NCBI RefSeq assembly: GCF_028858725.1
Contig: NC_084781.1
Span: forward strand, 5,216,513 to 5,280,512
Length of the DNA: 64,000 nucleotides
Direction of reading: 5' to 3'
Source of the DNA: Colius striatus
Taxonomy: Eukaryota; Chordata; Aves; Coliiformes; Coliidae
Shown: positions 1 to 11,175 of the stretch, piece by piece
Position numbering within the stretch: the first letter of the stretch is position 1
How the letters are laid out: the number at the start of each line of letters is the position of its first letter
Notes under the pieces: generated by a model
The model's input: the letters and a program-made list of their open reading frames with translations, nothing else
Told to the model about the DNA's origin: nothing
Databases searched by the model: none
Program-made: the position numbers and the translations under genes

Positions 1-3000
1 TTCTGAAGTGGCATCTTTTCCCAGTTCTAACTCTGTTCGTGTTAACTCTCTTACAAAGAGCCCACGAGATGTGTCAGGAGTCCTGCCTGCCCCTGTTTTC
101 TGTGGCTGTGTCCTGCCAGAAGGAAGGAGAGGAGCACAGTCTCCTCCACCCCTGCTCTGTACGGCGGTGTCACAAAGCCCAGGGGCTTTGTATCTGGGCC
201 ATGCTACATATAGCATCTGAGGGGCCTCGCTGGGCTCCCAAGGGCTGTTCTGTCTCTCCAATCAAGGGCAAAGCTCTTCTGCAGCCTCCCTTTCTCGTCC
301 CTCAAAGACAGGGTGGAAAGGGCCTGGGTTTGGCTCAATGCAGTGAGAAGCATGAATCCTCTGCAGCCTTCCTGGAGCTCTGGGGCCTGGGCAGCCTTCC
401 AGGCAGAGGGGATGTGCAGGGGCAGGCACTGCACGGTGAGGCAGGTGAGACTTCCATCAATCAAGCCTAGAGCTGCCAGATCAATAGCAGTTATTCTCAG
501 ATGTGATTATCTCCCTCTCTCCTCCAGCCTGTAGCTCACCAACTCTAATGGCTTTGGATTTAGTCTTGGGAGTGCTTCCCCAGGGCTTCATGTCTCCTCT
601 GCCCAGCAATTAGCAGCAGGGGAGCAAATGGCTGCTGGTAAGGACTGGCTGCTCCATGGGCATCCTGCTGTCACGTTTTGAGCAGGACCCAGACAGAGTG
701 TACTGCTGTGCAGTGATTCGTGAGCAGGGGAGACAGACTCTTCTTCCCATGTTGGGAGTAGGCTTATGGCAGGGAGAGATATTGCTCTTGGGAAGGATGT
801 GCACTCACCTTTCTCCTAGATGAGCATCTCCTGCAGCAGGATGTCCTTGGGGCAAGGCCAGGTTTTAATTGCTGCAGTAGCACCAGACACCCGAGTCACG
901 GTCTCCTTCAGTGCCGCTGCTCCCAGACTGCCTCCTGCAGCTACTGGGGACAGTCCCTGAGCTATGGAGAGCAGCGATGCCCCTGACACACTCCAGCAGA
1001 GCAGGATTCCTCACACAGCCTGGCATTCTCTCCAGACAGGGGCTAGGTACAGTTTGGCTGATGTGAGCTCCTAGGAGGGCTGTCTGTGCCCTGCCTCTGC
1101 CTGCTTGTCCGTCTGTCCTGCCACATCGACCCACGCCTGCTGGTATCTGCACTGCTGTGCTGCACTGTGCCTGTTTGGCTTTGCTGGCTGTCTCTGGCAC
1201 CTGCCACTGAAAGTGCTGCCTGTCCCCTTCTCCATGTGTCTGTCATTATTAGGTTTTCTCCTCCCCACCTTTTCCTTTTCCTCTGGCCATTATCTGGAGG
1301 ACTCTGCATTAGGCGTGACTTGGGGACTGATTTTCTCTCCTTCATGGATGGCAGCCAGATTGCAATCTGCAGTGAAAGGACTATTCAGCTGGAGAACCTC
1401 TGCAAGGAGCCTTCTGCAAATACCCAGGCAGGACGCTTGCTGCCAGCACAGCCCAAAAACTGCACAATCACACCTGCTTCCACAGAACCAGAGATTTAAA
1501 AGGAGCTGAAGGCTTTTGCGATGGGACTTAGGCAACTGCATGCCTGCAAAAGCCAAACCTTTGAGCTTGAATTCCCCACTGCTTGAATAGCTGGGGGTGA
1601 GGGTGGGGATGTGGAGGAGACACAGCTTGTGGAGATGTGAGGCTAGATATAAAAGGGCCCGTGTGTGCATGCACAGGTGTGTGAGCACGGTTCCACGTGC
1701 TGCCCCACATCACAGCTGTGTTTGGATGCAGACCTCGTGCTTGCTTTTTTTTCTTGCACCATGACAAAGTGGCAACGTGCTTCTTGTGTTTATCTGTTTG
1801 TGTGGCATCGATCTGCTTCCAGCTGTGCCAGCAGGGGCTTTCCTCATCGCTTTGCCTTTAACCCCAAGCTTAGCAGCACCGTCAATCTGCACCGTCCTGG
1901 GTAACCAGAGCAGTTGTGTCGCTGTGTACATGCACCTGTGTGTGACACCCCTGGCTGGGGTCTGTTCTATACCCATCTGCCACAACAGTTAGGGCCAGGC
2001 CTTTGCCCTCCTCATGGCAGCACGCTGTAGCACTCTCCCTAGGATTCACCCCAGCCAGCCTGGGTGAAGGGCCCTGCTTGGGGCAGCACACCCACAGCCC
2101 ATGTAAGGAGCCAGCAGACAGAGCTGAGATTTTGTAGAGTTAGCAGAACCTCACTACACAGCCACCTTGCAAAACCTCAGCACTTGGGTGTCACCTGGGA
2201 TCAGGTTCTGCTGGAGCAGAATATGACTTTTCATATCAACTTTCACAGTGCCAGCCCTTTTTGCAGAGCCCAGGCAGGAGATGCTGGAAGAGGTGAGGAC
2301 AGGGCAGGCCATGCTGCGTGGTTCTGCTCCATCCTGGGGTGTCTTGGTACCCAAACTCTCAAGGAGAGCAGCTCACTGGTGCTGTCCTCCTCTCTTGTCA
2401 ACTCCACCTTGCCCAAGAGCAGGCAAGAAGTCTTTTGCCAGGCTGCTTTCTGGGTCCAAGGACATCTTACCTGTGCTGAAGCCACTCTGCCTATCCTCTT
2501 CTCACCCATGTGGTGACGGGAGCTTCAGCTGAGCAAGCCCTTGTTTGTATCCTCACTGCCATCAGCCCTGGGCCTAAAACATGAGGCTTGTGCCCAGTGA
2601 CATCATGCAGCTTCAGCTGTGTCCCACATTCTCCCTGCTGTTTCCTGCATGGAGACCCACGTTGCATGACCTTTTGGTGCCTTGGTGCAGGCACCTGAGC
2701 TCTACTCATTTGGGGAGGGGGTATGCCTCCCCTCCTCAGCAAAGCCCAAGCCAAGTACTTCTTTCCATTTCCAAAGCACCTTCCTTTCCCAGAAAAAACC
2801 ACCTCCCACGGCGCCGGGGAGGATGAGGGTTGCCAACTCTTGTGCAAAATGCAATGTTCCCATGGCAATGGGGATGTGTCGCCCTTTCCAGGCTGCAGAA
2901 GGGAGTACGGGGGGGGAGTGGAGGGAGTGTGAGAGCCCAAATGGGACCCTCCAGCATCAGCGCGTGCCTCCACCGAGGGGCCACCCCGACGGTACCACCC

Positions 3001-3050
3001 CATCGCTCCCCGCCCGAGGAAGCTTCCATCCTCCCGGCACCCCGGCCATG
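1..3050. other. Upstream flank of THY1, no gene seen
   Basis: This is about 3 kb of unique-looking sequence with only short open frames on both strands and no coding pattern that I recognise. A TATA-like string (gatataaaagg) lies near 1646-1657 but no supported exon follows it. In human the next gene on this side is NECTIN1, far away, so a long non-coding flank is expected. It may contain THY1 regulatory elements, but none can be named from sequence alone. Confidence 0.6.
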
Positions 3051-3860
3051 GCCCCAGCCGCCGACCCCCGGCGCCGGGGCGGCCGCAGCCCGGGGCTGGG
3101 GTGCAGAGGCAGCCCCCCCACCCGCACCCCCCGCCGCCCCCGCCCCCCGCGCCGCAGCTTCGGGGGCCGAGCCTCCGTGACGCCGCCCGGCCCTGATTTG
3201 CTGGTGCCGCCCGCCCGGCCCTGCCCAAACTGCGGGAGCGCCGCACCGCCCGCCCCGCGCCGGGCACAGCGCGGGCAGCACCGGACAGCGCCGGCAGCCC
3301 CGCAGCGCGGACAGCGCCGGGCAGGTAGGCACGGCACGGCACGGCACGGCACGGCACGGCACCGCACCGCATGGCACGGCACGGCATGGGAAGGGCCCCA
3401 GCGCCGCCTGCGCGACCCTTTGCGGGTCTGCAGCCCCCACCCTGGGAAGGGCCCCTCCGGCGACACGGTGCGGGTGGGGGGTTGGCCGGGTTGGGGCGAA
3501 GCGCTGCAGTCGCTGGGGAAGGTCGGCAGCCCCCGGGCGTGGCGGTGGGGTCTGGGGAAGCCCCTTGCCCCCAGCCCGGGATTCCCGAGGGTGGGTGTTC
3601 ACCGGCTCAGCCGCTCTTGGCGCTTTCGCATCGCTACTGGTGCCCCCGCACGCCTTCCCCCGCCCCCCCAGCCTTGCCGGTCGGGACTGCGGCATTCCGC
3701 CCTGGGCACGTCTGTGCGCGCACACGCGCCCGCCGGCCTCGCCCACGCGCTGCCCACGCGTGCCCGCTCCTGCGGGATGGGGGGGCACCGGCGCCCCGAC
3801 CCCCGCTGCGCCCCGCAGGGGCCGGACAGGGGTCTCGGGAGCCCCCCGGAACCCCCGTCC
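3050..3860 (+). promoter_or_regulatory. THY1: CpG island, THY1 promoter and probable non-coding exon 1
   Basis: A dense GC/CpG block with GC boxes sits about 2.4 kb upstream of the first THY1 coding exon. Thy-1 genes have a TATA-less CpG-island promoter and a non-coding first exon. A good splice donor (gggcag|gtaggc) is at 3324/3325, so exon 1 probably ends at 3324 and splices to the exon that carries the ATG near 5710. The transcription start cannot be set without transcript data. Long open frames in this block are a by-product of base composition. Confidence 0.65.
3328..3387 (+). repeat. (GGCAC)n simple repeat
   Basis: Repeated GGCAC pentamers with a few substitutions (ACCGC, ATGGC) start three bases after the putative THY1 exon 1 donor, inside intron 1. 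Confidence 0.9.
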
Positions 3861-5752
3861 CGCCGGACACTGCCAGGTTGCTGGGGGTCTCTCAGCCCAT
3901 CAGTCTGTCTGCCTTCTTCCCCCACGCCCCCGCTTTCTGCCCCGGCGTTTGTCACCCGTATCACGGCAGATATCACGGCATCCCTTATCACTGTGGCGTG
4001 GCCCCGAGCCGGCGGTGGCGATGGTGCAGAAAGCGCTGCTCTGCAAGGGCTGGAGCTGCCCTGGTGCAGCTGTCCTCGGGAGCCCACACCAGCACCCTGG
4101 GATCAGGCAGGAGCGAGTGGGGCTTGTCTAGCTCTGCTCCTGGCACTGCTCTCAGGAGGAGGGGTACAAGGGGTCTGAGAGCTCATGAACCCAGAGCCTA
4201 GAAGATTTAAGTGCTTTTGCACATAGAAGGGAGTAAGCACATACCCTCCCCCCCACACACACCTCTGGGAGCCTGTTTGTGCTGATTTTCTGGAAGAAAG
4301 CCTGGCTGTGACCTAGATGATGTCCCAGGATATTCAAAGAGGAGTGAGTTGGAGCTGAGAATGACTAAACAAGGGGCATGGGCCAGCTTCTAGGAACCCA
4401 GAAGGTACTCGGATATTCCCCTCATTTGCATCTTGTTTGTCAAGAGCAAAACAGAAGGGGATTTTTCTTCATGGCTAGGGTTTGGGATGGCAGACATAGA
4501 CATCTTTCATAGCTTCACAGTGAGCAAATGGTTTTGATATTTCCTCCTAGCATGTTACAGAAGCCCCAAAAAATGCTAGAAAGAAAAATCCATCTGGCTG
4601 CAGTGCAGGCAGTTCCTACCTCTTCCCTGGATGCTCAGCCAGGCTCAGAGGGAGTCTGCTGTCCCCTTTGCCAGCTCAGAATCCCAAAAGAGTGGCAATT
4701 CACTCCTCCTCTCGGCCCCAGCCCCGCACTCCCCTCCTGGAGCACCAACTGCAGGGCTCTGGCTGTGTCCTTCAGCCCTGGCAGCTGCTTTGCCGCTCCC
4801 CTCTCCCCTCCATTCCGCATGCCTGCGGCTGCCTTCCCCATGTGGCTGCTGGCTGGGCTGCAAACCTCAGATTCCTCTCAGCTGGATCAGGCTGTCTGCA
4901 GCCCCGATGTTGTGATGACACATCTGCTGGCCTCTCACCCACAAGGACCAGGAGGCAGCCCGAAGAGAGATGGGCACCAGGCCAGAGACCTAGGGGGTGG
5001 GCTCTGCCACCCCAAAACCTTGCACCCTGTGGCCAGGCAGGCTGGGCTCAGCCCCTGGAGCTGTGGTGCTGTCCTTCAGCAGTCTTGGCTCTCTGTCCAG
5101 CTGCTGTGCCCCTCCTCGCCGCTCTTGGCCCCTTTCCCTCACTGCATCGCCATGACTCATCTTTGCTGAGCTCACCCACCAGGCTGGCAGGCCTGGTGCC
5201 CGCCGGTGCCAAGGGGGGGTCCCTCGCCTGGCAGTTTGCTAGCCAGGAGTCACAGCCCTCTGGCTATCATGTGTGGGCACCAGGATGCATCCTGATTTCT
5301 CCTACCTGTCCCATGCTGGGCATTCAGCCTGGGCATGGGGCAGAACAGAGGGGAAGGCAGCACACACAAGCCTCACTGCAGGCAGCCGTGGTTTGGTTCC
5401 ACATGCATGTAATGTCTGGTGTGGGGGATGTAGACAGGGAAAAGAGAGCATGGCTAGCATTGCCTGGGGATATGGAAAAGTGATGCTGGCCAGACACACG
5501 GCACCTGGTTCTCCAGCTCGCTGCAGGACCAGCCAGTCCCCTTTCAGTGAATCAGATACCGTGGTGAGGAGCAGTCTATAGAGCATCACTTGTGCAAGAT
5601 AAGGCAGGCTGCCCATCTGGGTTATATGTGCCCATGGCCATGCTACTGAGTGCCCACGCCTGCAGGCCGGTGCAGTGGCCTGGCTAACCACCTCTCTCTC
5701 TCTGCCCAGGCTCTCCCCTGAGTGACAGCCAGCACCGGGCAACGCAGCAGAG

Positions 5753-6996
5753 ATGAACCCCACCATCGGCATCGCTGTCATCCTGACAGGTACAGCCAGC
5801 AGATGTGCATCCTCTCCCTGCCCTCCAGCCAGCTAGGCAAGGGCCAGGAAGCTGCATGGGCATCCCCAGTGCTCGCTCTTCCCTTTCCAAACCCTGCTTG
5901 CCTCTCCCAGTCCTCCAGGCCGCTCACTGCCAGATGATCAGGGACCTGAGTGCGTGCCTGCTGGGCCAGAGCCTTCGGGTGGACTGCCGTTACGAGAACA
6001 AAACCAGCAACCCCCTGACCTACGAGTTCAGCATCACCAAGGACAACAGGAAGCACGTCATCCACAGCACCATCAGCGTCGCCGAGAACATCTACCGGAA
6101 CCGAGCCAACGTCACCCTGCATAAGAACCTGGTGTGCCTCTACCTGCAGAGCTTCACTACCAGCGATGAGGGTGTCTACATGTGTGAGCTGAAGGCCACC
6201 AACGACTACACCGGCAACCAGATAAAGAACATCACTGTCATCAAAGGTGAGATGGGCAGCGGTGCCTGGCTTCAGTCCCTCCTTCCCACCTGCTCCTTGG
6301 CTTGGCAGGGCCAGCAGAGAAAACCACAGCGCCCTCAGGTGTCCCCAGGTCCTCCCTCAGCCTCAGCAATGCTTCTAACCCACTTATGTGCCTTTCCTAC
6401 TGCAAGCAGAGCGGTCAGCCCTTAAAGTGACCTCACTCTGCTCCTCCGTAGGCTGCTTGTCTCTGTCTTTCCTGGCAAGGTTGCCCAGGTAGTCAGTAGA
6501 CTACCGTGCTTGGTAGTCAGTCCCAGCAGAGGGTACGAGTCTGCTGGTGAGGGAGTGAAGAGGTATGTGGTCCAGAGCAGGAGCACAGGGCAGATTTTCT
6601 GCACACATCCCACAGAAGCACTCCTCCCATTGCCTTGCCTTATCACCTCAGTCAGGCACTGGCAGGGTCATTCTTCCCAAGGTCTCTGTCCCCAATAGCC
6701 TTGTATCTACTTGAGCACAAGAGAGGAGGAGAAAGAGGTGAGTGGCCAGGATGGGACTTGTTGCATTTCTGTGTCAAGGGAAGAAACCGAGTCCCAGTTC
6801 TCCTCATGATGCCCAGCCTGGTCTGTGTTCCCGAGGGATTTCATTGTGGCTCTTCTCTCTCTCCCCATTCCCTGTTCTCACAGACAAACTGGAGAAATGC
6901 GCCGGCTTCAGCCTCTTGATCCAGAACACTTCGTGGCTCCTGCTGCTCCTCCTCTCCCTGCCTCTCCTGCAAGCCGTGGACTTCGTGTCCCTGTGA
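5753..6996 (+). CDS. THY1: Thy-1 membrane glycoprotein (CD90), 3 coding exons
   Basis: Coding exons are 5753-5789, 5911-6246 and 6884-6996 (486 nt, 161 aa); each junction has GT/AG and frame is kept. The product is a small GPI-anchored cell-surface Ig-V protein of neurons, fibroblasts and lymphoid cells that acts in adhesion and neurite regulation. Residues 1-19 are a signal peptide and the mature chain probably starts at Gln20. The middle exon encodes the single V-type Ig domain, with paired cysteines in LRVDCRY and GVYMCEL and N-glycosylation sites such as NKT, NVT and NIT. The last exon gives KLEKC (Cys130, likely GPI attachment site) and a hydrophobic tail ending in AVDFVSL, as in mammals. 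The sequence agrees with remembered chicken Thy-1 almost throughout. The start codon follows an in-exon leader that begins near 5710. Orientation relative to USP2 matches human. Confidence 0.98.
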
Positions 6997-7004
6997 ACGG
7001 CAAA

Positions 7005-7035
7005 GCACACGCACACACGCACGCACACACACACC
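7005..7035 (+). repeat. (CA)n microsatellite in THY1 3' UTR
   Basis: A short CA-rich run with interspersed CG dinucleotides immediately follows the THY1 stop codon. Confidence 0.85.
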
Positions 7036-8961
7036 GAGCACCCCAGCAAACCCGCCTCCCTTGGAAAGAGAAGCTGAAGCATTTGGAAGCAGCAAGCCCT
7101 CTCTGTGTTCTCTCTATCTAGCCGTGTATCTAACGCTAAGCACCGTCCTGTGCCGAGCCCCACCATCCCACGCACACGCGCCCTGCTCCCAAGCATGGTG
7201 GCTCTGCTAGGCAGCGTGGCTTCTGCCAGCGCACCTCCCCACGCGGCAGCCTGCCCGGCTGGCTCATGCTGGGGGCACTGGAGCCTCAGCCCTGCACAGC
7301 CCGCTTCTCCCAGCCCTTTACCTCTTGGGGTTTGCCTGTTCTCAGCTGGGGAAAGACAGCTGGATTGGCAGGTAAGAGAGAGAGGTGATGCAAGAGTGTG
7401 CAGAGGGGTCCTCGTGCCAGGTGCCCACCGTGCCCAGGGGAGAGGGGAGTGTCTCCAGCCAGCCCTGCCTGCTACCCAGATGACTTGCTGCTTTCTCAGC
7501 CTGCTCCCTGAGTCACCCTGAGCTGCTGCAACAGGCGAGTGGCACAAGGCAAGTCCTGTCTCAGAGCAAGCAGGGAAGAGACAGAGGGAGCAGGGGAGGT
7601 GTGGGGTGATGCTGGGCCTGGCCAGGCTGCGGCGAGGGAGAGAAGCAGGTCTAGGAGACACCCATCAAATGCCCCTGCCCCCTTAGGGCTCCTCTGGGGC
7701 CCTGGGAGGGGGCTGACTGCAAATGTGCTTTGGCAACAAGTTTTTCCTAATCTGTTTTTTACAGCTGAGCTGGAAGTGAAGCCTCCTCCAGACATCATCT
7801 GGCACCTTTGGGCTCCTGAGCCTGAGACACCACTTACTCTCCCCAGGGACCAGCCCTTAGCTGTGACGAGAGAATTGCTGCCAGCACCCACTCTCAGTGG
7901 AGGCAAGCAGAGCCTCTCTGAGCTAGCCACAGCCCTGCCTTTTCCCCTGCTCCCCTCCCCAAGGTCCCCAGAGCTGGATCCAGGCAGCCTGCTGGGGAGG
8001 GAGCTCCCTGCAGGAGCGTGACCCCAAGATCTCTGCAGAGAGCCCTCTGCACTGTCACCCTGTCTTCCCTGAGGGAGCATCTGCAACCCAGATCTTTCCT
8101 TCTAGCACACATCCCAGTGCCTGGCTCTGGATAGGCACAGCAGCCTTCCTCCAGTGCAGTCTTCCTCCAGTCTCACCATGCCCCCTCCCTTCCCTTCTCT
8201 TTCAGCATTCCCATGTCTCCGTTTAAGAGCAGAACAGAGTCTAAGGGCAGCCCAGCTCTTGGCCACTGCCTCAGTATGGCCAGGACTTTCCCAGGGGTCA
8301 GCAAGAGCAGGGAGAGGGCTGCTGAGCACAGCCCAGGTCAGCAGCCCAGGCCTGCCCCAATACCCTGCAGACCCAGAGGAGCTAGTGGGCTGCTCCCCAG
8401 CCTCCCTGAAACTCAACAGCTCCCAGGCAAGGAGCATCCCGAGACCAGAGGAGCAGCTCTGCCCCAGAGGAGGGCACAGGGGCAAGGGGAAGATGCAGGC
8501 AGGAGCATCAGGGTCCAGGGGTTGAACCACAGACCCGCTGAGCTCCTTGTGCCTCCTGGGCTGTGCCACCACAGCTGAGAGCGATTCACAGCAGCTGCTT
8601 CCCACTCCTTGCTCTTCCCCAGACAATGTGACCTGCCTCCTGCCCCCACCCCAACCCCCTCATGCCCATTCCCTGCCCATCCCTGCCTGCTTGCTTGCTG
8701 TCTCGTGCTGCTGAGGCTGTGTATAGCTGAGGTCTGCCTGTGCCTGCTCTCTGGGCTTGCTGGTGACAGCTGAGCCCAGATGGCACAGTGCAGATGCGTC
8801 TCGACTCTCATTTTTTGGTGAACATTTGTAGTTGTTTCCACAGCTTGTCATAAAAGAAATTCTGTTATGGGGGAAAAAAAGAAAAGACAACCAACCCTGT
8901 GAAAAGCAACAACAAGATAAAACCCCAACCCTATCCTCCAGGAGTGTTCCTCTGTCTGCAC

Positions 8962-8967
8962 AATAAA
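8962..8967 (+). terminator. THY1: THY1 poly(A) signal AATAAA
   Basis: A canonical AATAAA followed within about 15-25 bases by a GT-rich stretch (gttgtgtgttgg), the usual downstream element. It is the first canonical signal after the stop codon. Confidence 0.75.
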
Positions 8968-8989
8968 GCCCCAGGTTGTGTGTTGGAGC

Positions 8990-10170
8990 CACGGCCACCC
9001 GTGTGTGCGGCGGTGGGACAAGGGGCCGTGGCCAGACTGGGACAGCCTAGAGGGAGTGCCCTCAGCCCTGGCATGGGGGAACCTTCCTGGGCAGCCCCCA
9101 CCACGCCAACCCCATGGCCTCCAGCAGCTGGAGCCCTGCAGGAGATGCAGGCAGGGACAAGACTTGCCTTCTACAGGGAGTGTGACCTCCTCCTGCCCAC
9201 CTTGAGCAAGGGCCTCTGCCTTGCTCTGTCCCCTCTCTGCCTCTATCCTCCTGATCCCAATCAGAGGGTCCCATTCACTCCATCAGGAGCCAGGGCTGCT
9301 CGCTGTGTGGGCAGGGAGGTGAGAGGGGCAGGTACGAGTGGGCATCCCATGGCTGGTCCTGGCCCAGCCATCCCCTGGGGTGGGCATTGCCAGGGTTGGG
9401 AGCGTGTGTGGGAGCAGGGCTGGGAAGCCCCTGACCTTGGATCAGTGTCATGTCGTGCCAGGGTCCCTTGGTGTGTCCCTGCCTGCACACTGTCAGGACC
9501 CCACATCCTCTGGAGCAGCCAGAGCAGCCATGCCCTGCTTCCTACCCGGGCCACAGATTCCTGGGAGCCAGGGACTCCTGTGTGAGAGCAGGGCCCTGAC
9601 ACCACCCTGGTGACCCTGCAGCAGCCTCCAGAGCAACACCCAGACACGGCCCTCCCTGTTTGAGGGCTGGAGCCAGGCAGCAAGGAGGAAGATGCCACCA
9701 TAATTACATCCCTCCTAATGATCCCAGGCAGGTGCTCGCTGAGTCACAGCTTCTCAGGTGCCGCATACCAGGAGGCTGTGCTGCTTCTAGGGGTGGGCAC
9801 TCCCCGTGCCTACCTTTGCTGCAGGCTTAGGGGGTTCTTCTCCCTACAGCTTGCCCCAAGGGAGGTGAAACCCAGACCACCTCCTCACCTCTGCTCAGGA
9901 CCTTACTGGCAGCCATGGGTACCCCCTCTTTCTGCCTCCCTGCCCGAGTTGTGTCCCACCCCACTCCCTCTCTCGACTCTCCATTCATCCTTTCCCTCCT
10001 GGACCTCCGTCTCCCTTCCCAAATCTCTCCCCTCCCCACACCCTCTTCGCTCCCACAGCCCCTCAGCACCCCCTTGCCGTAGGCTGCCAGCTTCCTAGAG
10101 TTCACGTCCCCTTTAAGCCTCCCTGAAGCTGGAATGCGAGAGGAGCATCTCAGCTCCCTGTGAGGTCAGA
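8990..10170. other. THY1-USP2 intergenic region, nothing recognised
   Basis: This 1.2 kb stretch contains only short chance open frames. It ends in a pyrimidine-rich block (about 9960-10080) just before the distal USP2 promoter. Confidence 0.6.
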
Positions 10171-10410
10171 TAAAGACACTATATTTATCTAGCCGGTAAC
10201 CTGAGCCGTGAATTTCTGCGGTGGCGGTTTTACGGCGGCCCCACAGCCCTTGGGCTCAGCCCCCTGCGGCCATTGCGTCCGCTGCCTGCAGGCTGCAGGA
10301 GCTGAGCCCCGAGGTGGCCTCGTCCCTGCGGAGAGCTCGGGCACCGGCAGGCACCGACCGAGCGCTGCGGGCATCGCCCCGCGCCCGCCCGCACGCTGCC
10401 CCGCACGCAG
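10160..10410 (+). promoter_or_regulatory. USP2: Distal USP2 promoter and probable non-coding exon 1
   Basis: A TATA-like element (tatattta, 10180-10187) precedes a GC-rich stretch that ends in a strong donor (cacgcag|gtgagt, 10410/10411). The next in-gene acceptor is at 14556, before the exon that carries the long-isoform start, so this is most simply the 5' non-coding exon of the long USP2 form. The transcription start should lie about 25-30 bases after the TATA element. No coding content is claimed here. Confidence 0.6.
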
Positions 10411-11038
10411 GTGAGTGCAGCGGCCGCCGCGGGGCTGCGGGGCCCGGGGAGGGGGCTGCGGCACCGCAGGCGCCTGCCAAAGCTGCGCCACTCATCCTTC
10501 AGCTGGGTAAAACCCCCGCGGGAGAGATTTGCAGTCTCCGGGGAGCGGGCGCAGAGTTCGTGCACGTAAAGTTAGCGGCTCGGTTGTGCTCCTCAGCACC
10601 CTCCTCGTCGCACGGCATGGGCAGAGATGCGTGCCCGGGTGCTACCCTGGGGTCCCTTCTTTCTTCTTCCCACCCTCAGACCTCTTACGTCGTTTCCCCC
10701 GTGGTTTTGGTGTTGCAGTGACTGGGGGGTAGCCCGGGAGCGGGAAGGAGCAGGTTTTGCAGCCGGGTGGGTATGTGTCAGAGGCACAACCTGAGGCCAG
10801 GGCGATGACTCGCGGCCAGCACATGTGGCACGAGTTTGGAGGGTCCTCAAGCCCAGTGGCTGGTAGGGGCAGGACCATGGCCAGGCTGGCCCCAGCTGCA
10901 CATCTGACCTTGGCCGGGTCCGGGCACTTTGGGATGTGCCAGCGGTGGGGTGGCAGCGCTGGAGCCAGCAGCAGCTTCTACCCGAGAGCTGGAGCAGGGC
11001 TGTGAGAGGGCTGCGAGCAGCACCCCGGGGCACAGGGG

Positions 11039-11175
11039 TCTCTGTCTGCTGACCTGGGGCACTGTGATCTCTGTCTGCTGACCTGGGGCACTGGGGTCTC
11101 TGTCTGCTGACCTGGGGCACTGTGATCTCTGTCTGCTGACCTGGGGCACTGGGGTCTCTGTCTGCTCACCTAGGA
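11039..11175 (+). repeat. 29-bp minisatellite, about 4.6 copies
   Basis: The string TCTCTGTCTGCT recurs at 11039, 11068, 11097, 11126 and 11155, an exact 29-bp step. Neighbouring units alternate between ...CACTGTGA and ...CACTGGGG, so the array is really a 58-bp dimer repeat. The last copy decays near 11170. Confidence 0.95.

Larger units (their letters stand above)
6997..8985 (+). other. THY1: THY1 3' UTR
   Basis: Sequence from the stop codon to the first clear poly(A) signal, about 2 kb, with no coding signature. A (CA)n-type tract lies at 7005-7035, just after the stop. The extent is inferred from the AATAAA position. Confidence 0.7.

Noticed and set aside
1640-2000. TATA-like gatataaaagg as an upstream THY1 promoter
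   Set aside because: No donor or exon linked to THY1 follows, and the CpG island at about 3.1-3.3 kb is a better promoter.
2682-4178. Long open frames (about 500 and 350 codons) in both directions upstream of THY1
   Set aside because: They lie over a CpG island and a pentamer repeat; the translations are Pro/Arg/Gly/Ala-rich and match nothing.
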